Part shown: one piece after another, positions 42,075 through 50,300 of the stretch
How the letters are laid out: every line of letters starts with the position of its first letter
Numbering within the stretch: the stretch's first letter is position 1
From: an uncultured Acidimicrobiia bacterium
GTDB lineage: Bacteria; Actinomycetota; Acidimicrobiia; Acidimicrobiales; CAIXPF01
DNA length: 59,770 nucleotides
Direction: 5' to 3'
Assembly: GCA_903921205.1 (NCBI GenBank)
Contig: CAIXPF010000204.1
Location: 1 to 59,770 of the forward strand
Notes under the pieces: model-generated
What the model saw: the letters and a program-made list of their open reading frames with translations, nothing else
Database searches by the model: none
Told to the model about the DNA's origin: nothing
Translations under genes and position numbers: made by a program

Positions 42075-43031
42075 ATGCAGTTCGGTTTCAGCGCACCGTT
42101 CCGGGGCCCGTTGGCGACCCCGTCGGCCCTGCGGCGCATCGCGTCCGCCGCCGACCGTCTCGGCTACGGGGTGGTGTCGGTGTCGGACCATCTGCTGGTA
42201 CCGCGCCGGATCAGCCCGAACTATCCCTACAGCGACAGCGGCGAGTTCGCCTGGTCGGCCGACGGCAGCACCGACTGCATGGAGCAGTTCACCCTGCTGT
42301 CGTGGCTGGCGGCGGCCACCGAGCACGTCAAGCTGCTGACCTCGGTGATTGTTGTGCCGCACCGCAACCCGGTGTTCATGGCCAAGTCGCTGGCCACCAC
42401 CGACGTGCTCTCGGAGGGCCGGGTGATCGTCGGGATCGGCGCCGGCTGGATGCGCGAGGAGTTCGAGGGCCTGAACCTGCCCGACTTCGACGCCCGGGGC
42501 CGGGTGACCGACGAGTACGTGACGATCATGAAGCGGCTGTGGACCGAGCAATGGGCTGCCTACGACGGCGAGTTCTTCCGCTTCGCCGAGGTGGCGGCCG
42601 ACCCCAAGCCGGTCCAGCAGCCCCACCCGCCGGTGTGGGTGGGCGGCGAGAGCCTGGCCGCGCTGCGCCGCACGGTGGCCCTCGGCGACGGCTGGTACCC
42701 CTTCGGCACCAACCCCAAGTTCCGCATGGACCGCGTCGAGGACTTCGTCACCCGACGCGACAAGCTCTTCGCCATGGCCGGCGACGCCGGCCGTGACCCG
42801 GCCTCCATCGCCCTGGCCTACAACTGCGCCTTCCACGACGAGACCGAACGGACCCGTCCCGAAGGCGGCCGACTGGCCTTCACCGGCTCGCCGCAGCAGC
42901 GGGCCGAGGACATCGCCGCCCTGGCCGACGCCGGGGTGAGCACCATGATGGTCAACGTCACCGCCAACGACCTCGACCGCATGCTGGCCCGTATGGAGGC
43001 CTTCGCCGCCGAGGTCATGCCGCTGGTCTGA
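42075..43031 (+). CDS. LLM-class F420-dependent oxidoreductase
   Basis: A 318-residue luciferase-like protein with VSVSDHLLVPRRISP, LLTSVIVVPHRNPVFMAKSL, and GRVIVGIGAGWMREEFEGLN, the last being the typical F420-subgroup glycine-rich turn. HPPVWVGGESLAALRRTVAL and the C-terminal MMVNVTANDLDR follow. The ATG at 42075 is preceded by GCGGAGG, and TAGGTT about 30 nt upstream is a good -10. It is likely an F420-dependent reductase or dehydrogenase, substrate unknown. Confidence 0.87.
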   Translation: MQFGFSAPFRGPLATPSALRRIASAADRLGYGVVSVSDHLLVPRRISPNYPYSDSGEFAWSADGSTDCMEQFTLLSWLAAATEHVKLLTSVIVVPHRNPVFMAKSLATTDVLSEGRVIVGIGAGWMREEFEGLNLPDFDARGRVTDEYVTIMKRLWTEQWAAYDGEFFRFAEVAADPKPVQQPHPPVWVGGESLAALRRTVALGDGWYPFGTNPKFRMDRVEDFVTRRDKLFAMAGDAGRDPASIALAYNCAFHDETERTRPEGGRLAFTGSPQQRAEDIAALADAGVSTMMVNVTANDLDRMLARMEAFAAEVMPLV

Positions 43032-43055
43032 GCCGCAGCGGCCTGTCCGCGACGA

Positions 43056-43616
43056 TCAGCGGCGTTCGAACCAGGGCTCGATGTCGATCTCGACGCCCTC
43101 GGTGAGGTGCGCGGTCATCGAGTACATGCCGACGTGCAGCAACACCTCGATCAGCTCGCGCTCGTCGAGGTGGGCCGCGGCGGCCGCCCAGGTGGCGTCG
43201 CTGATACGGACCTCGGCCACCGACTCGCGTGCCAGGGCCACCACCGCCCGGCCGGCCTGGTCGAACCGTTCGTCCTCGACGTCGGCGCGCAACGGCTCGC
43301 CGGCCTCGAGGGCGTCGATCTGGGCCTGCGCCACGCCGACGGTGAGGGCCAGGTTGGCGTGCTTGCCGAACTCGTAGGCCGCGCCCTTGGCGTGGCTGAC
43401 GGCCAGGATGGTCAGCTCCCGCAGCCGGGGGTCGAGCACGGTCCCGTTCCGCAGTTCGTTGGCGAAGGCGACGAAGGCGCTGAGCACCGAGGGGGAGTGC
43501 CCGACCGTGCCGTGCAGGTTGATGCGCGGGCCGTTCCGGCCGACCATCACCGCCTGGTAGGCGCTGCCGTAGGGCTCGGGCAGCTGGTCGACGTCGACGG
43601 GTTCGATGCGGGCCAT
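43056..43616 (-). CDS. Carboxymuconolactone decarboxylase family protein
   Basis: A 186-residue all-helical protein of the CMD/AhpD superfamily. The ATG at 43616 is preceded by GGAGGAACCC. The core segment LRELTILAVSHAKGAAYEFG and KHANLALTVGVAQAQIDALE match the family. The CxxC pair of AhpD-type peroxidase partners is absent (HAKGAAYEFGKH), so a disulfide reductase role is unlikely. A lyase or lactone role like 4-carboxymuconolactone decarboxylase is possible. It shares a strand with the following propeller gene (34 bp apart). Confidence 0.87.
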   Translation of the reverse strand: MARIEPVDVDQLPEPYGSAYQAVMVGRNGPRINLHGTVGHSPSVLSAFVAFANELRNGTVLDPRLRELTILAVSHAKGAAYEFGKHANLALTVGVAQAQIDALEAGEPLRADVEDERFDQAGRAVVALARESVAEVRISDATWAAAAAHLDERELIEVLLHVGMYSMTAHLTEGVEIDIEPWFERR

Positions 43617-43650
43617 GGGTTCCTCCGGGGAACGGGTTCCAGGTCGGGGG

Positions 43651-44718
43651 TCAGTCCGCCCACCAGGCGAGACGGGCGCCGGACAGGTGCTCGGTGACCG
43701 GCGGGCCGTCGACGGTGTGGACCACGGCCTGGGTCGAGCCGGCGGCGTCCACCGCCGGGGCCACCAGCTGCCTGCCGTCGGCGGACCATACCGCATGGCT
43801 CTGGGCGTACTGCTCGAAGAACGGGAGCACCTCGCGCAGCCAGGTGACCGACGGCCGGAACGGGGCGAGCCGGCGGACGCCGTCGCCCTCGTGGACGATC
43901 CATTGCAGCTCGCTCGGTCCGGCGGGCACCACCGCGGCGAGCCGGCGGGCGTCGGGCGACCAGAAGAACGCGGCGGTCGGCTCGGTGGTCACGGTGGTGC
44001 GTTCGGCGGTGAGCAGGTCGATGATGACCAGGGCGGTGCGCTCGTCCTCGGTGTCCAGCAGGGCGAGACGCCGCCCGTCGGGGTCGAGGCAGAACCGTCC
44101 GGCCCCGGCCCGCACGCCGAGGGGGGTGATCTCGCCGTCGGGCCGGGCGCTGACCAGCTCGTCCCCGGCGACGAAGATGACCGTGCCGTCCGGCGTCCAC
44201 CACGGGGCGATGAACCGGCCGGCGTCCTCGCTGAGCAGCAGCGGGGCCCCGCCGTCCGCAGGGGCGATGAGGACGCGTTCGCCGGCGTGCACGGCGAGCT
44301 GCGTGGCGTCCGGCGACCACGACCAGAACAGCGGCTGGCCCCGTTCGATGATGCGCAACTCGCCGGTGCCGACGTCGGACACGGTGAGCTCGAGCCCGAG
44401 CGGTCCCGGCGAGAGGTGGCTGAGGTAGCGGCCGCACGGGCTCGGGCAGAGGTAGAACGCGCTGACGCCGCGCAGCAGGACCAGGTTGGACTCGGTGTCC
44501 TCGACGTGCAGGCGCAGCTCACGGGTGCCGTCGGGGTCGTCGTCGTCGAGGGCCCAGGTGGTCCACTGGCCGGTCCGGGACCAGGCTGCGGTGCGGGCCG
44601 GGGTCCGCCCGCCGGCCCCGCCGACGGTGGGCAGGTCGTCGAAGGCGAAGCGGGCGCCGCTGTCGAGGTCGCCGACGACCACCCGGCCGGCGGGGTCGAT
44701 CAGCAGCAGACAGCGCAC
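43651..44718 (-). CDS. WD40/TolB-like beta-propeller protein
   Basis: A 355-residue protein with repeated propeller blades ending in W/F-S-P-D style turns: SAFYLCPSPCGRYLSHLSPG, LFWSWSPDATQLAVHAGE, APWWTPDGTVIFVAGDE, GRFCLDPDGRRLALLDTE, AAFFWSPDARRLAAVVP and SHAVWSADGRQLVAP. There is no signal peptide, so it is probably cytoplasmic. The GTG at 44718 is chosen as it starts the first strand (VRCLLLIDPAGRVVVG); a GTG at 44766 would overlap the cysH promoter region. Possibly a binding or regulatory scaffold. No enzymatic residues are assignable. Confidence 0.72.
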   Translation of the reverse strand: MRCLLLIDPAGRVVVGDLDSGARFAFDDLPTVGGAGGRTPARTAAWSRTGQWTTWALDDDDPDGTRELRLHVEDTESNLVLLRGVSAFYLCPSPCGRYLSHLSPGPLGLELTVSDVGTGELRIIERGQPLFWSWSPDATQLAVHAGERVLIAPADGGAPLLLSEDAGRFIAPWWTPDGTVIFVAGDELVSARPDGEITPLGVRAGAGRFCLDPDGRRLALLDTEDERTALVIIDLLTAERTTVTTEPTAAFFWSPDARRLAAVVPAGPSELQWIVHEGDGVRRLAPFRPSVTWLREVLPFFEQYAQSHAVWSADGRQLVAPAVDAAGSTQAVVHTVDGPPVTEHLSGARLAWWAD

Positions 44719-44788
44719 GGCTCCACTCTTCCAGATCCGGCATCTGCCTGACGTCCCCGGCACCACCTCGATCCGAATGCCAATAATG

Positions 44789-44818
44789 TTGATAAGGATA
44801 GTCGGAATTAGCTAGGGT
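44789..44818 (+). promoter_or_regulatory. Leaderless promoter of cysH
   Basis: TTGATA (44789-44794) and TAGGGT (44813-44818) are separated by 18 bp in an AT-rich island. The -10 ends 8 nt before the ATG at 44827, so transcription should begin at or just before the start codon. No ribosome site is present. Confidence 0.6.
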
Positions 44819-44826
44819 CCTCCCCG

Positions 44827-45504
44827 ATGTCGTACGCGCCCGCCCCGCTGCAGCTCACCGATGCCGATCTCGACGTGCTCAACGAACGGTTCGAGACCGC
44901 CTCCGCCGACAGCGTCATCGCCTGGGCGGTGGAGGCCTTCGGAGACGGTCTGGTGCTGACCACCTCGCTGTCCGACGCGCTGCTCGTCGACCTGGTGCTG
45001 GCGGTGTGTCCGACCGTGCCGGTGGTCTTCGTCGACACCGGCTACCACTTCCCCGAGACCCTCGAGACCCTGGGGGAGGTGCGCCGGCGCTACCACCCGC
45101 AACTGGTGGTCGTCTCCTCCGACGCCCCGGCGCTCGACCTGTGGCGGACCGACCCCGACGCCTGCTGCGCGCAGCGGAAGGTGCAGCCGCTCGACACCGC
45201 CCTCGCCGGCCGCACCGCCTGGTTCAGCGGTCTGCGCCGGGCCGATTCGGCCGAGCGCGCCGACACCCCGGTGCTGCAGCGCGACCGCCGTGGCCTGGTG
45301 AAGATCAACCCCATCGTCACCTGGAGCGACGAGCAGGCCGAGGCCTACAGCCGCCGGCACCGCGTGGTGCGCAACGCCTTGCTCGACCAGGGCTACCCCT
45401 CGGTGGGTTGCTGGCCCTGCACCCGGGCGGTCGCCCCCGGCGAGGATCGCCGAGCCGGCCGCTGGGCGGGTCAGGGCAAGACGGAGTGCGGTCTGCACCT
45501 GTGA
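44827..45504 (+). CDS. cysH: Assimilatory adenylyl-sulfate (APS) reductase
   Basis: A 225-residue APS/PAPS reductase. The iron-sulfur cysteines of the APS-type enzyme are visible as DACCAQRK (about 112-119) and VGCWPCTR (about 194-201). The C-terminal catalytic cysteine is in KTECGLHL. The presence of the CC and CxxC pairs indicates a [4Fe-4S] enzyme preferring APS over PAPS. It reduces APS to sulfite and AMP using thioredoxin. It stands alone here without sulfite reductase or ATP sulfurylase, and has its own AT-rich, apparently leaderless promoter. Confidence 0.92.
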   Translation: MSYAPAPLQLTDADLDVLNERFETASADSVIAWAVEAFGDGLVLTTSLSDALLVDLVLAVCPTVPVVFVDTGYHFPETLETLGEVRRRYHPQLVVVSSDAPALDLWRTDPDACCAQRKVQPLDTALAGRTAWFSGLRRADSAERADTPVLQRDRRGLVKINPIVTWSDEQAEAYSRRHRVVRNALLDQGYPSVGCWPCTRAVAPGEDRRAGRWAGQGKTECGLHL

Positions 45505-45575
45505 TCTGCCGCCGCTTCGGAACGCTCGGTCCGCGCCGTCGGCCGGCCCTGCCCCCGGTTCGGGTCGGGGCCGCC

Positions 45576-45581
45576 TACGAT
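45576..45581 (+). promoter_or_regulatory. -10-like TACGAT upstream of the propeller gene
   Basis: TACGAT would start a transcript near 45588, about 70 nt before the ATG at 45657. The palindromic operator then lies inside the leader. Confidence 0.4.
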
Positions 45582-45613
45582 CGGGGCTGATCCGGCCGGG
45601 TGCCGGCTCGCCT

Positions 45614-45631
45614 CCATACCATATGGTATGG
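45614..45631. promoter_or_regulatory. Perfect 18-bp palindromic operator
   Basis: CCATACCATATGGTATGG reads the same on both strands. It is AT-rich in a GC-rich region and sits between the likely -10 and the ribosome site, as expected for a dimeric repressor such as a GntR or TetR family protein. No regulator gene is adjacent. Confidence 0.7.
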
Positions 45632-45656
45632 ACGTGTGGCTGCAGGGGGAGATCCG

Positions 45657-46658
45657 ATGGGCGCCGGTGCACAGGGCATCGAGTTCGAGGTGGTGCAGGG
45701 CTGGGAGCAGCTGCCCGAGGGCTGGAGCTTCGTGGACGTCGCCGGCGTCGCCACCGACTCCGCCGATCGGGTGTACGTGTTCTGCCGGGGTGAGCACCCC
45801 GTCATCGTGTTCGACCGGGACGGCCGGTTCCTCGACGCCTGGGGCGAGGGCGTGTTCACCAACGCCCACGGCATCTGCATCGGCCCCGACGACACCGTCT
45901 ACTGCGCCGACAACGGTGACCACACCGTGCGGGTGCTGCGCACCGATGGCACCCTGATCCGTACCCTCGGCCAGGCCGGGGTGGCCTCCGACACCGGCTT
46001 CGTGCCCTGGACCCATCCGGTCACCCGTTCGGCAGGCCCGTTCAACATGGTCACCAACGCCGCGCCCGGCCCTGATGGCCGGCTCTACGTGGCCGACGGC
46101 TACGGCAATGCCGCCGTGCACGTGTTCGGCCCCGACGGCGACCACCGCTTCTCGTGGGGCGAGCCCGGCACCGGGCCGGGTCAGTTCCGCCTGCCGCACG
46201 GCATCGCTGTGGACCGCTCGGGCCGGGTGTACGTGGCCGACCGTGAGAACTCGCGCATCCAGGTGTTCACCGCCGAGGGTGCCTACCTCACCGAGTGGAC
46301 CGACGTGCTGCGGCCCGACGACGTCTACATCGACGCCGACGAGAACTGCTACGTCGCCGAGCTCGGCTACCGGGCCGGGAAGATGCCTTCGTCGATGATG
46401 GCGCCCGCACCGGCCGGGCCATCCGGGCACGACCCGCATGCGCGGGTCTCGGTGTTCACCCTCGACGGCGAGATCGTGACCCGATTCGGCAACGACGACG
46501 CCTGCGCACCCGGGAGCTTCTTTGCCCCGCACGGCCTGTGGGCCGACTCGCACGGCGACCTCTACGTCGGTGAGGTGATCGCCGCCGGTGGGGGCCGGGC
46601 CGGGCTCGTGCCGCTCGACTGCCACGCCCTGCAGAAGTTCGTCCGGGTCCGTCGCTGA
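45657..46658 (+). CDS. NHL-repeat beta-propeller protein (peptidyl-alpha-hydroxyglycine lyase-like)
   Basis: A 333-residue six-bladed propeller with NHL-type blades: VYVFCRGEHPVIVFDRDGRF, TVYCADNGDHTVRVLRTDG, LYVADGYGNAAVHVFGPDG, FRLPHGIAVDRSGRVYVADR, and NSRIQVFTAEG. The Asp-Asn and His-Gly residues on the blade tops match the peptidyl-alpha-hydroxyglycine amidating lyase-like family. The ATG at 45657 is chosen for the strong AGGGGGAG site just before it. There is no signal peptide. It could be a lyase or lactonase; metal-binding residues are only suggestive. Expression is probably controlled through the palindrome in its leader. Confidence 0.8.
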   Translation: MGAGAQGIEFEVVQGWEQLPEGWSFVDVAGVATDSADRVYVFCRGEHPVIVFDRDGRFLDAWGEGVFTNAHGICIGPDDTVYCADNGDHTVRVLRTDGTLIRTLGQAGVASDTGFVPWTHPVTRSAGPFNMVTNAAPGPDGRLYVADGYGNAAVHVFGPDGDHRFSWGEPGTGPGQFRLPHGIAVDRSGRVYVADRENSRIQVFTAEGAYLTEWTDVLRPDDVYIDADENCYVAELGYRAGKMPSSMMAPAPAGPSGHDPHARVSVFTLDGEIVTRFGNDDACAPGSFFAPHGLWADSHGDLYVGEVIAAGGGRAGLVPLDCHALQKFVRVRR

Positions 46659-46700
46659 GGTCCGGCTCGTCCCGTCCGGCCGGCCCGGCCGGGTGGCCGG

Positions 46701-47390
46701 TCAGGCCGGCAGGGCGTGGGCGCAGGCCAGGTGGACGCCCGCTTCGAGCACCCGGTCGGTGATGACGAAACCCGCCGGGTTCGGTCCCGGGGTGAGGGTG
46801 AGGGCGCGCAGCCGGTCGGTCAGGCCGTCGTGACCGGTCTTGACGTAGGCCTCCTTGCGGGTCCAGCAGCGGAAGAAGGCCAGGTCTGGGTCCGCAGCGC
46901 CGGCGAGGTAATCCAGTTCTGCCGGGCTGAGGACCCGCGACGCCAGGTCCAGGTCCCACGCCTGGTGCCGGACGAGCTCGACATCGACGCCGATCGGCTG
47001 CGTGCCGAGCGCGACGACCACGTGCTCGCCGGCATGGGAGGCGCTGACGTGCAGGCCCGAGTGCGCCGCCGGTCCGCCGAGGACCGGCCGGCCGCGGCCC
47101 ACGGTGGTGAACGCCACCGCTGCCGGTTCGAGGCCGAGCGTCTCGCCGACCAGGCGGCGTAGCGCAGCCCGGGCGCACACGAACCGCCGGCGGTCGTCGT
47201 CGTGGTGCAAGCGGGCCGCCCTGGCCCTTTCGTCGACCGACAGCAGGTCCAGGTCGGCGGTGGGGTCCTCGTCCCGGCCGAGCCCGATCCGCAGGTGCAG
47301 CACGACGGTCCCTGCCGGCAGGTCGAGCCCGGCCGTCGCTTCCGCTCCGGGCGGGCGGGTCGCAGGGGTTGTTCCGCGGGCCACCGTCAC
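46701..47390 (-). CDS. 4'-phosphopantetheinyl transferase (Sfp type)
   Basis: A 229-residue PPTase with the conserved motifs VGRGRPVLGG, HVSASHAGEHVVVAL, PIGVDVELVR and RCWTRKEAYVKTGHDG, which supply the magnesium and CoA-binding residues. It transfers phosphopantetheine from CoA to carrier-protein serines. The GTG at 47390 overlaps the NRPS stop (GTGA), so it is the last gene of the three-gene peptide cluster and presumably activates the two carrier domains encoded upstream. Confidence 0.92.
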   Translation of the reverse strand: MTVARGTTPATRPPGAEATAGLDLPAGTVVLHLRIGLGRDEDPTADLDLLSVDERARAARLHHDDDRRRFVCARAALRRLVGETLGLEPAAVAFTTVGRGRPVLGGPAAHSGLHVSASHAGEHVVVALGTQPIGVDVELVRHQAWDLDLASRVLSPAELDYLAGAADPDLAFFRCWTRKEAYVKTGHDGLTDRLRALTLTPGPNPAGFVITDRVLEAGVHLACAHALPA

Positions 47391-50300
47391 CGGTCGAACT
47401 CATCGAGGAAGCGTTCGACGGCGACGGCCACGGCCGCGACCCGCGGTGGCTGGAGGAAGGAGTCGGGGCCGAGGTGGGTGCCGGGTACGGTGAGCAGCTG
47501 CGGTACTGCGCCGGTGAGCAGGGTCCATCGTTCGACGGCCGGACCTGCGGAGCTCTGGGTGTGGCGGTTCTCGCTGTGTACCAGCAGGGTCGGCACGGCT
47601 CGTGGCAACGGAGCCGGCCGGTAGCCGGGCAGAACCCGGCGGTGGTGCACATGGTTGAGGCTGCCCAGCACGACCGGGTCGACGGTTCGGCCCCGTACGC
47701 CGGCCACGCGCAGCTGCAGCTTGCGTTGGAGGTCGGCCCGGAAGCCGGAGCGGCGCCGGTACCACTGCGGCGGGGTCATCCGGTTCCAGTCGAGCGGCGG
47801 GTCGAGCAGTACCAGGGCGGCGACGGGGATACCGGCCAGCAGCAACCGCCGTGCCGCCTCGAAGGCCACCAAGGCGCCGGAGGAGAACCCGCCGAGCAGG
47901 GTCGGGCTTGCGATCTCGGCGGTACGGATCGCCGACGCTGCATCGACTCCCATGGCCTCGACCGACGGGGCGAAGCGCCCCGATCCGCTGATGCCCCGAG
48001 CCTCGACCCCGCGCAGGGTCCGGCCTGCCGGGTAGTGCGCCACCATCCGCTCGTAGTGGAACAGGAAGCCGCCCGACGGGAACGCCAGGTGCAACGGTGA
48101 CCCCTCCGTACCGTGGCGCATGGTCACCAGCCACGACGCCGGGTCGCGGTCCGCCCGCCAACGTGCCGTGGCCGGATTCTGCCCGTGTGCCCGCAACGCA
48201 CCGGCCGACGCCTGTGCCGGGGTGCGGGCCGCCGTGGTCGGCCCGGCAGGGGTGGGCTGCACGGCGACGGTCAGACGAGAGGCCAGTGTGGTCGGGGTGG
48301 GGTGCTCGAACAGGGTGCTCAACGGCAGCGACACCCCGTGGCGACGCTCGAGCAGGCCGAACAGCCGCACAGCGAGCAGCGAGTGGCCTCCGGCCTCGAA
48401 GAAGTCGGTGTCGGCGTCCGCTTCGGGTTCGTCGAGGATCTCCCGCCACAGTTGCACCAGGTCGTCGACCGCGACGGGCCGTCGGTCGGGACGGTCGCCG
48501 GCTCCGATCGGCTCGGCCCGATAGCCCGGCCCGGTACGGTCCGGGTGGGTACGGTCCGGGTGGGTACGGTCCGGGTGGGTACGGTCCGGGTGGGTACGGT
48601 CCGGGTCTGCCGGGGCGACCGATTTGAGCTGCTCGGACGCTGCCGGTCCGGCCTCGCGGAGAGCGGCCCGGTCGGGCTTGTCGCCGGGGGTCCGGGGAAG
48701 CCGATGGTGGACGACGATCTCGGCCGGGACGAACGCGACGGGCAACTGTGTCGCCAGGGCCCGCCGGAGCTCGGCTGCGGTGAGGTCGGTGGTCTCGACA
48801 TGGGCGGTCAGGGTCGGTTGGCCGTCAGCTCCGAGCTGACCGAGCACCACGGCATCGCGGACGCCGGGCAGGCGACGCAGCGTGGCCTCGATCTCGCCCG
48901 GTTCGACGCGGACCCCGCGTATCTTCACCTGATCGTCGACCCGTCCGAGGAAGTCGAACCCGCCGTCGGGCCTGACCGCCACCCGGTCGCCGGTGCGATA
49001 CCAGCGGGTACCGTCGAGGATGACGAAACGCGCGGCGTCGAGCTCGGGCCGTCCCAGATAGCCCTGTGCCAGCTGCGGTCCGCCCAGCAGGAGCTCGGCC
49101 TCGTCGAGCCGGGTGACCACGCCCGGTAGCGGGATACCGATCGGTACCCGTCCGGTGCGGTCGAGCACGCCGGGTGCGAGGTCCGCGGTGGTGGCCGCCA
49201 CCGTGCACTCGGTCGGCCCGTAGGAGTTGATCAGGCGGACCCGGTCGCCCACCATCCGGTGCCAGCGGCGAACCGCCTCGGGATCGGCGGCCGCGCCGCC
49301 GATGATCACCAGGCGCACCGAATCGGGCAGGCGTGCGGCGTTCTGATGCAGCGCGTCCACCAGCACGTGCCAGTAGCTGGTCGGCAGGTCGAGGACGGTG
49401 ACGCCCTGATCGGCGGCGTGCCGGAGGAGGCCGTCAACGGAGCCGAGGCGAAGACCGCCGTCGCCCACGAGGGCGCCGCCGGCGGCAAGGGTGCAGAAGA
49501 TCTCCTCGACGGAGGCGTCGAAGCCGTAGGAGTGGAAGCGCAGCAGACGGTCCTGCGGGCCGAGCCCGTAGCGGGTGATGGCGACGCCGACGAACGCGTC
49601 GAGTGCCCGGTGCGACACCGCAACCGGGGAGGGACGTCCGGTCGAACCGGAGGTGCCGATCACGTAGGCGAGGTCGTCGGGGCCGGCATCGACCTCGGAC
49701 GCGGTAGCTGCACCGTCGGCGGTCTCGCTCGGCCGGCCGACCCCGGTCGCGGTCTCGCCGTCGGCCCCGCCGTCTCGGCCGTCGAGGAGCAGGACCACGA
49801 GGCCGGCCGGCCGGCCGTCGACGACGCGGTCGGCGATCACGAGGGTCAACGCCACGTCCTCGAGCAGCAGGTCGCGCCGGGCCGGTGGCAGCTCGGCCGG
49901 AAGGGGGAGGTAGCCGGCCCCGCAACGGTGCACCGCCAACAGGGCGACGACCTGATCGACGCCGGCCTCGACCGTGACCCCGACCAACGATCCCGGCCCG
50001 ACCCCGGCCCGACGGAGACGACCGGCCAGGCCGGTGACCAGCGCGTCGAGCTCGCAGCGCGAGAGCGTCCGGTCGACGTCCACGAAGGCCGGCCGGTCCG
50101 GCTCCACCCCGGCGAGCCGGGCGATGATCCTGGCCGGCGTGGCCGGGGTCGGCCGGGGTTGCAGCAGCCGGTGCAGCTCGCCCCGGTCGACCTTGCCCGA
50201 GGGTGCCACGGGCAGGTGATCGACGAAGCGGACGATCCGGGGCAGGGCCAGGGCGGGCAGCTCCTCGGCCAGGGTCCGGCGAAGCTGCGCTGCGGTGAGG

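Noticed and set aside
43056-43616. AhpD-type peroxidase partner
   Set aside because: The CxxC redox pair required for that role is absent; only the general carboxymuconolactone decarboxylase fold is supported.
45614-45631. Palindrome as a transcription terminator hairpin
   Set aside because: It has no loop, is AT-rich, lacks a following T-run, and lies between a -10-like sequence and a ribosome site, which fits an operator better.
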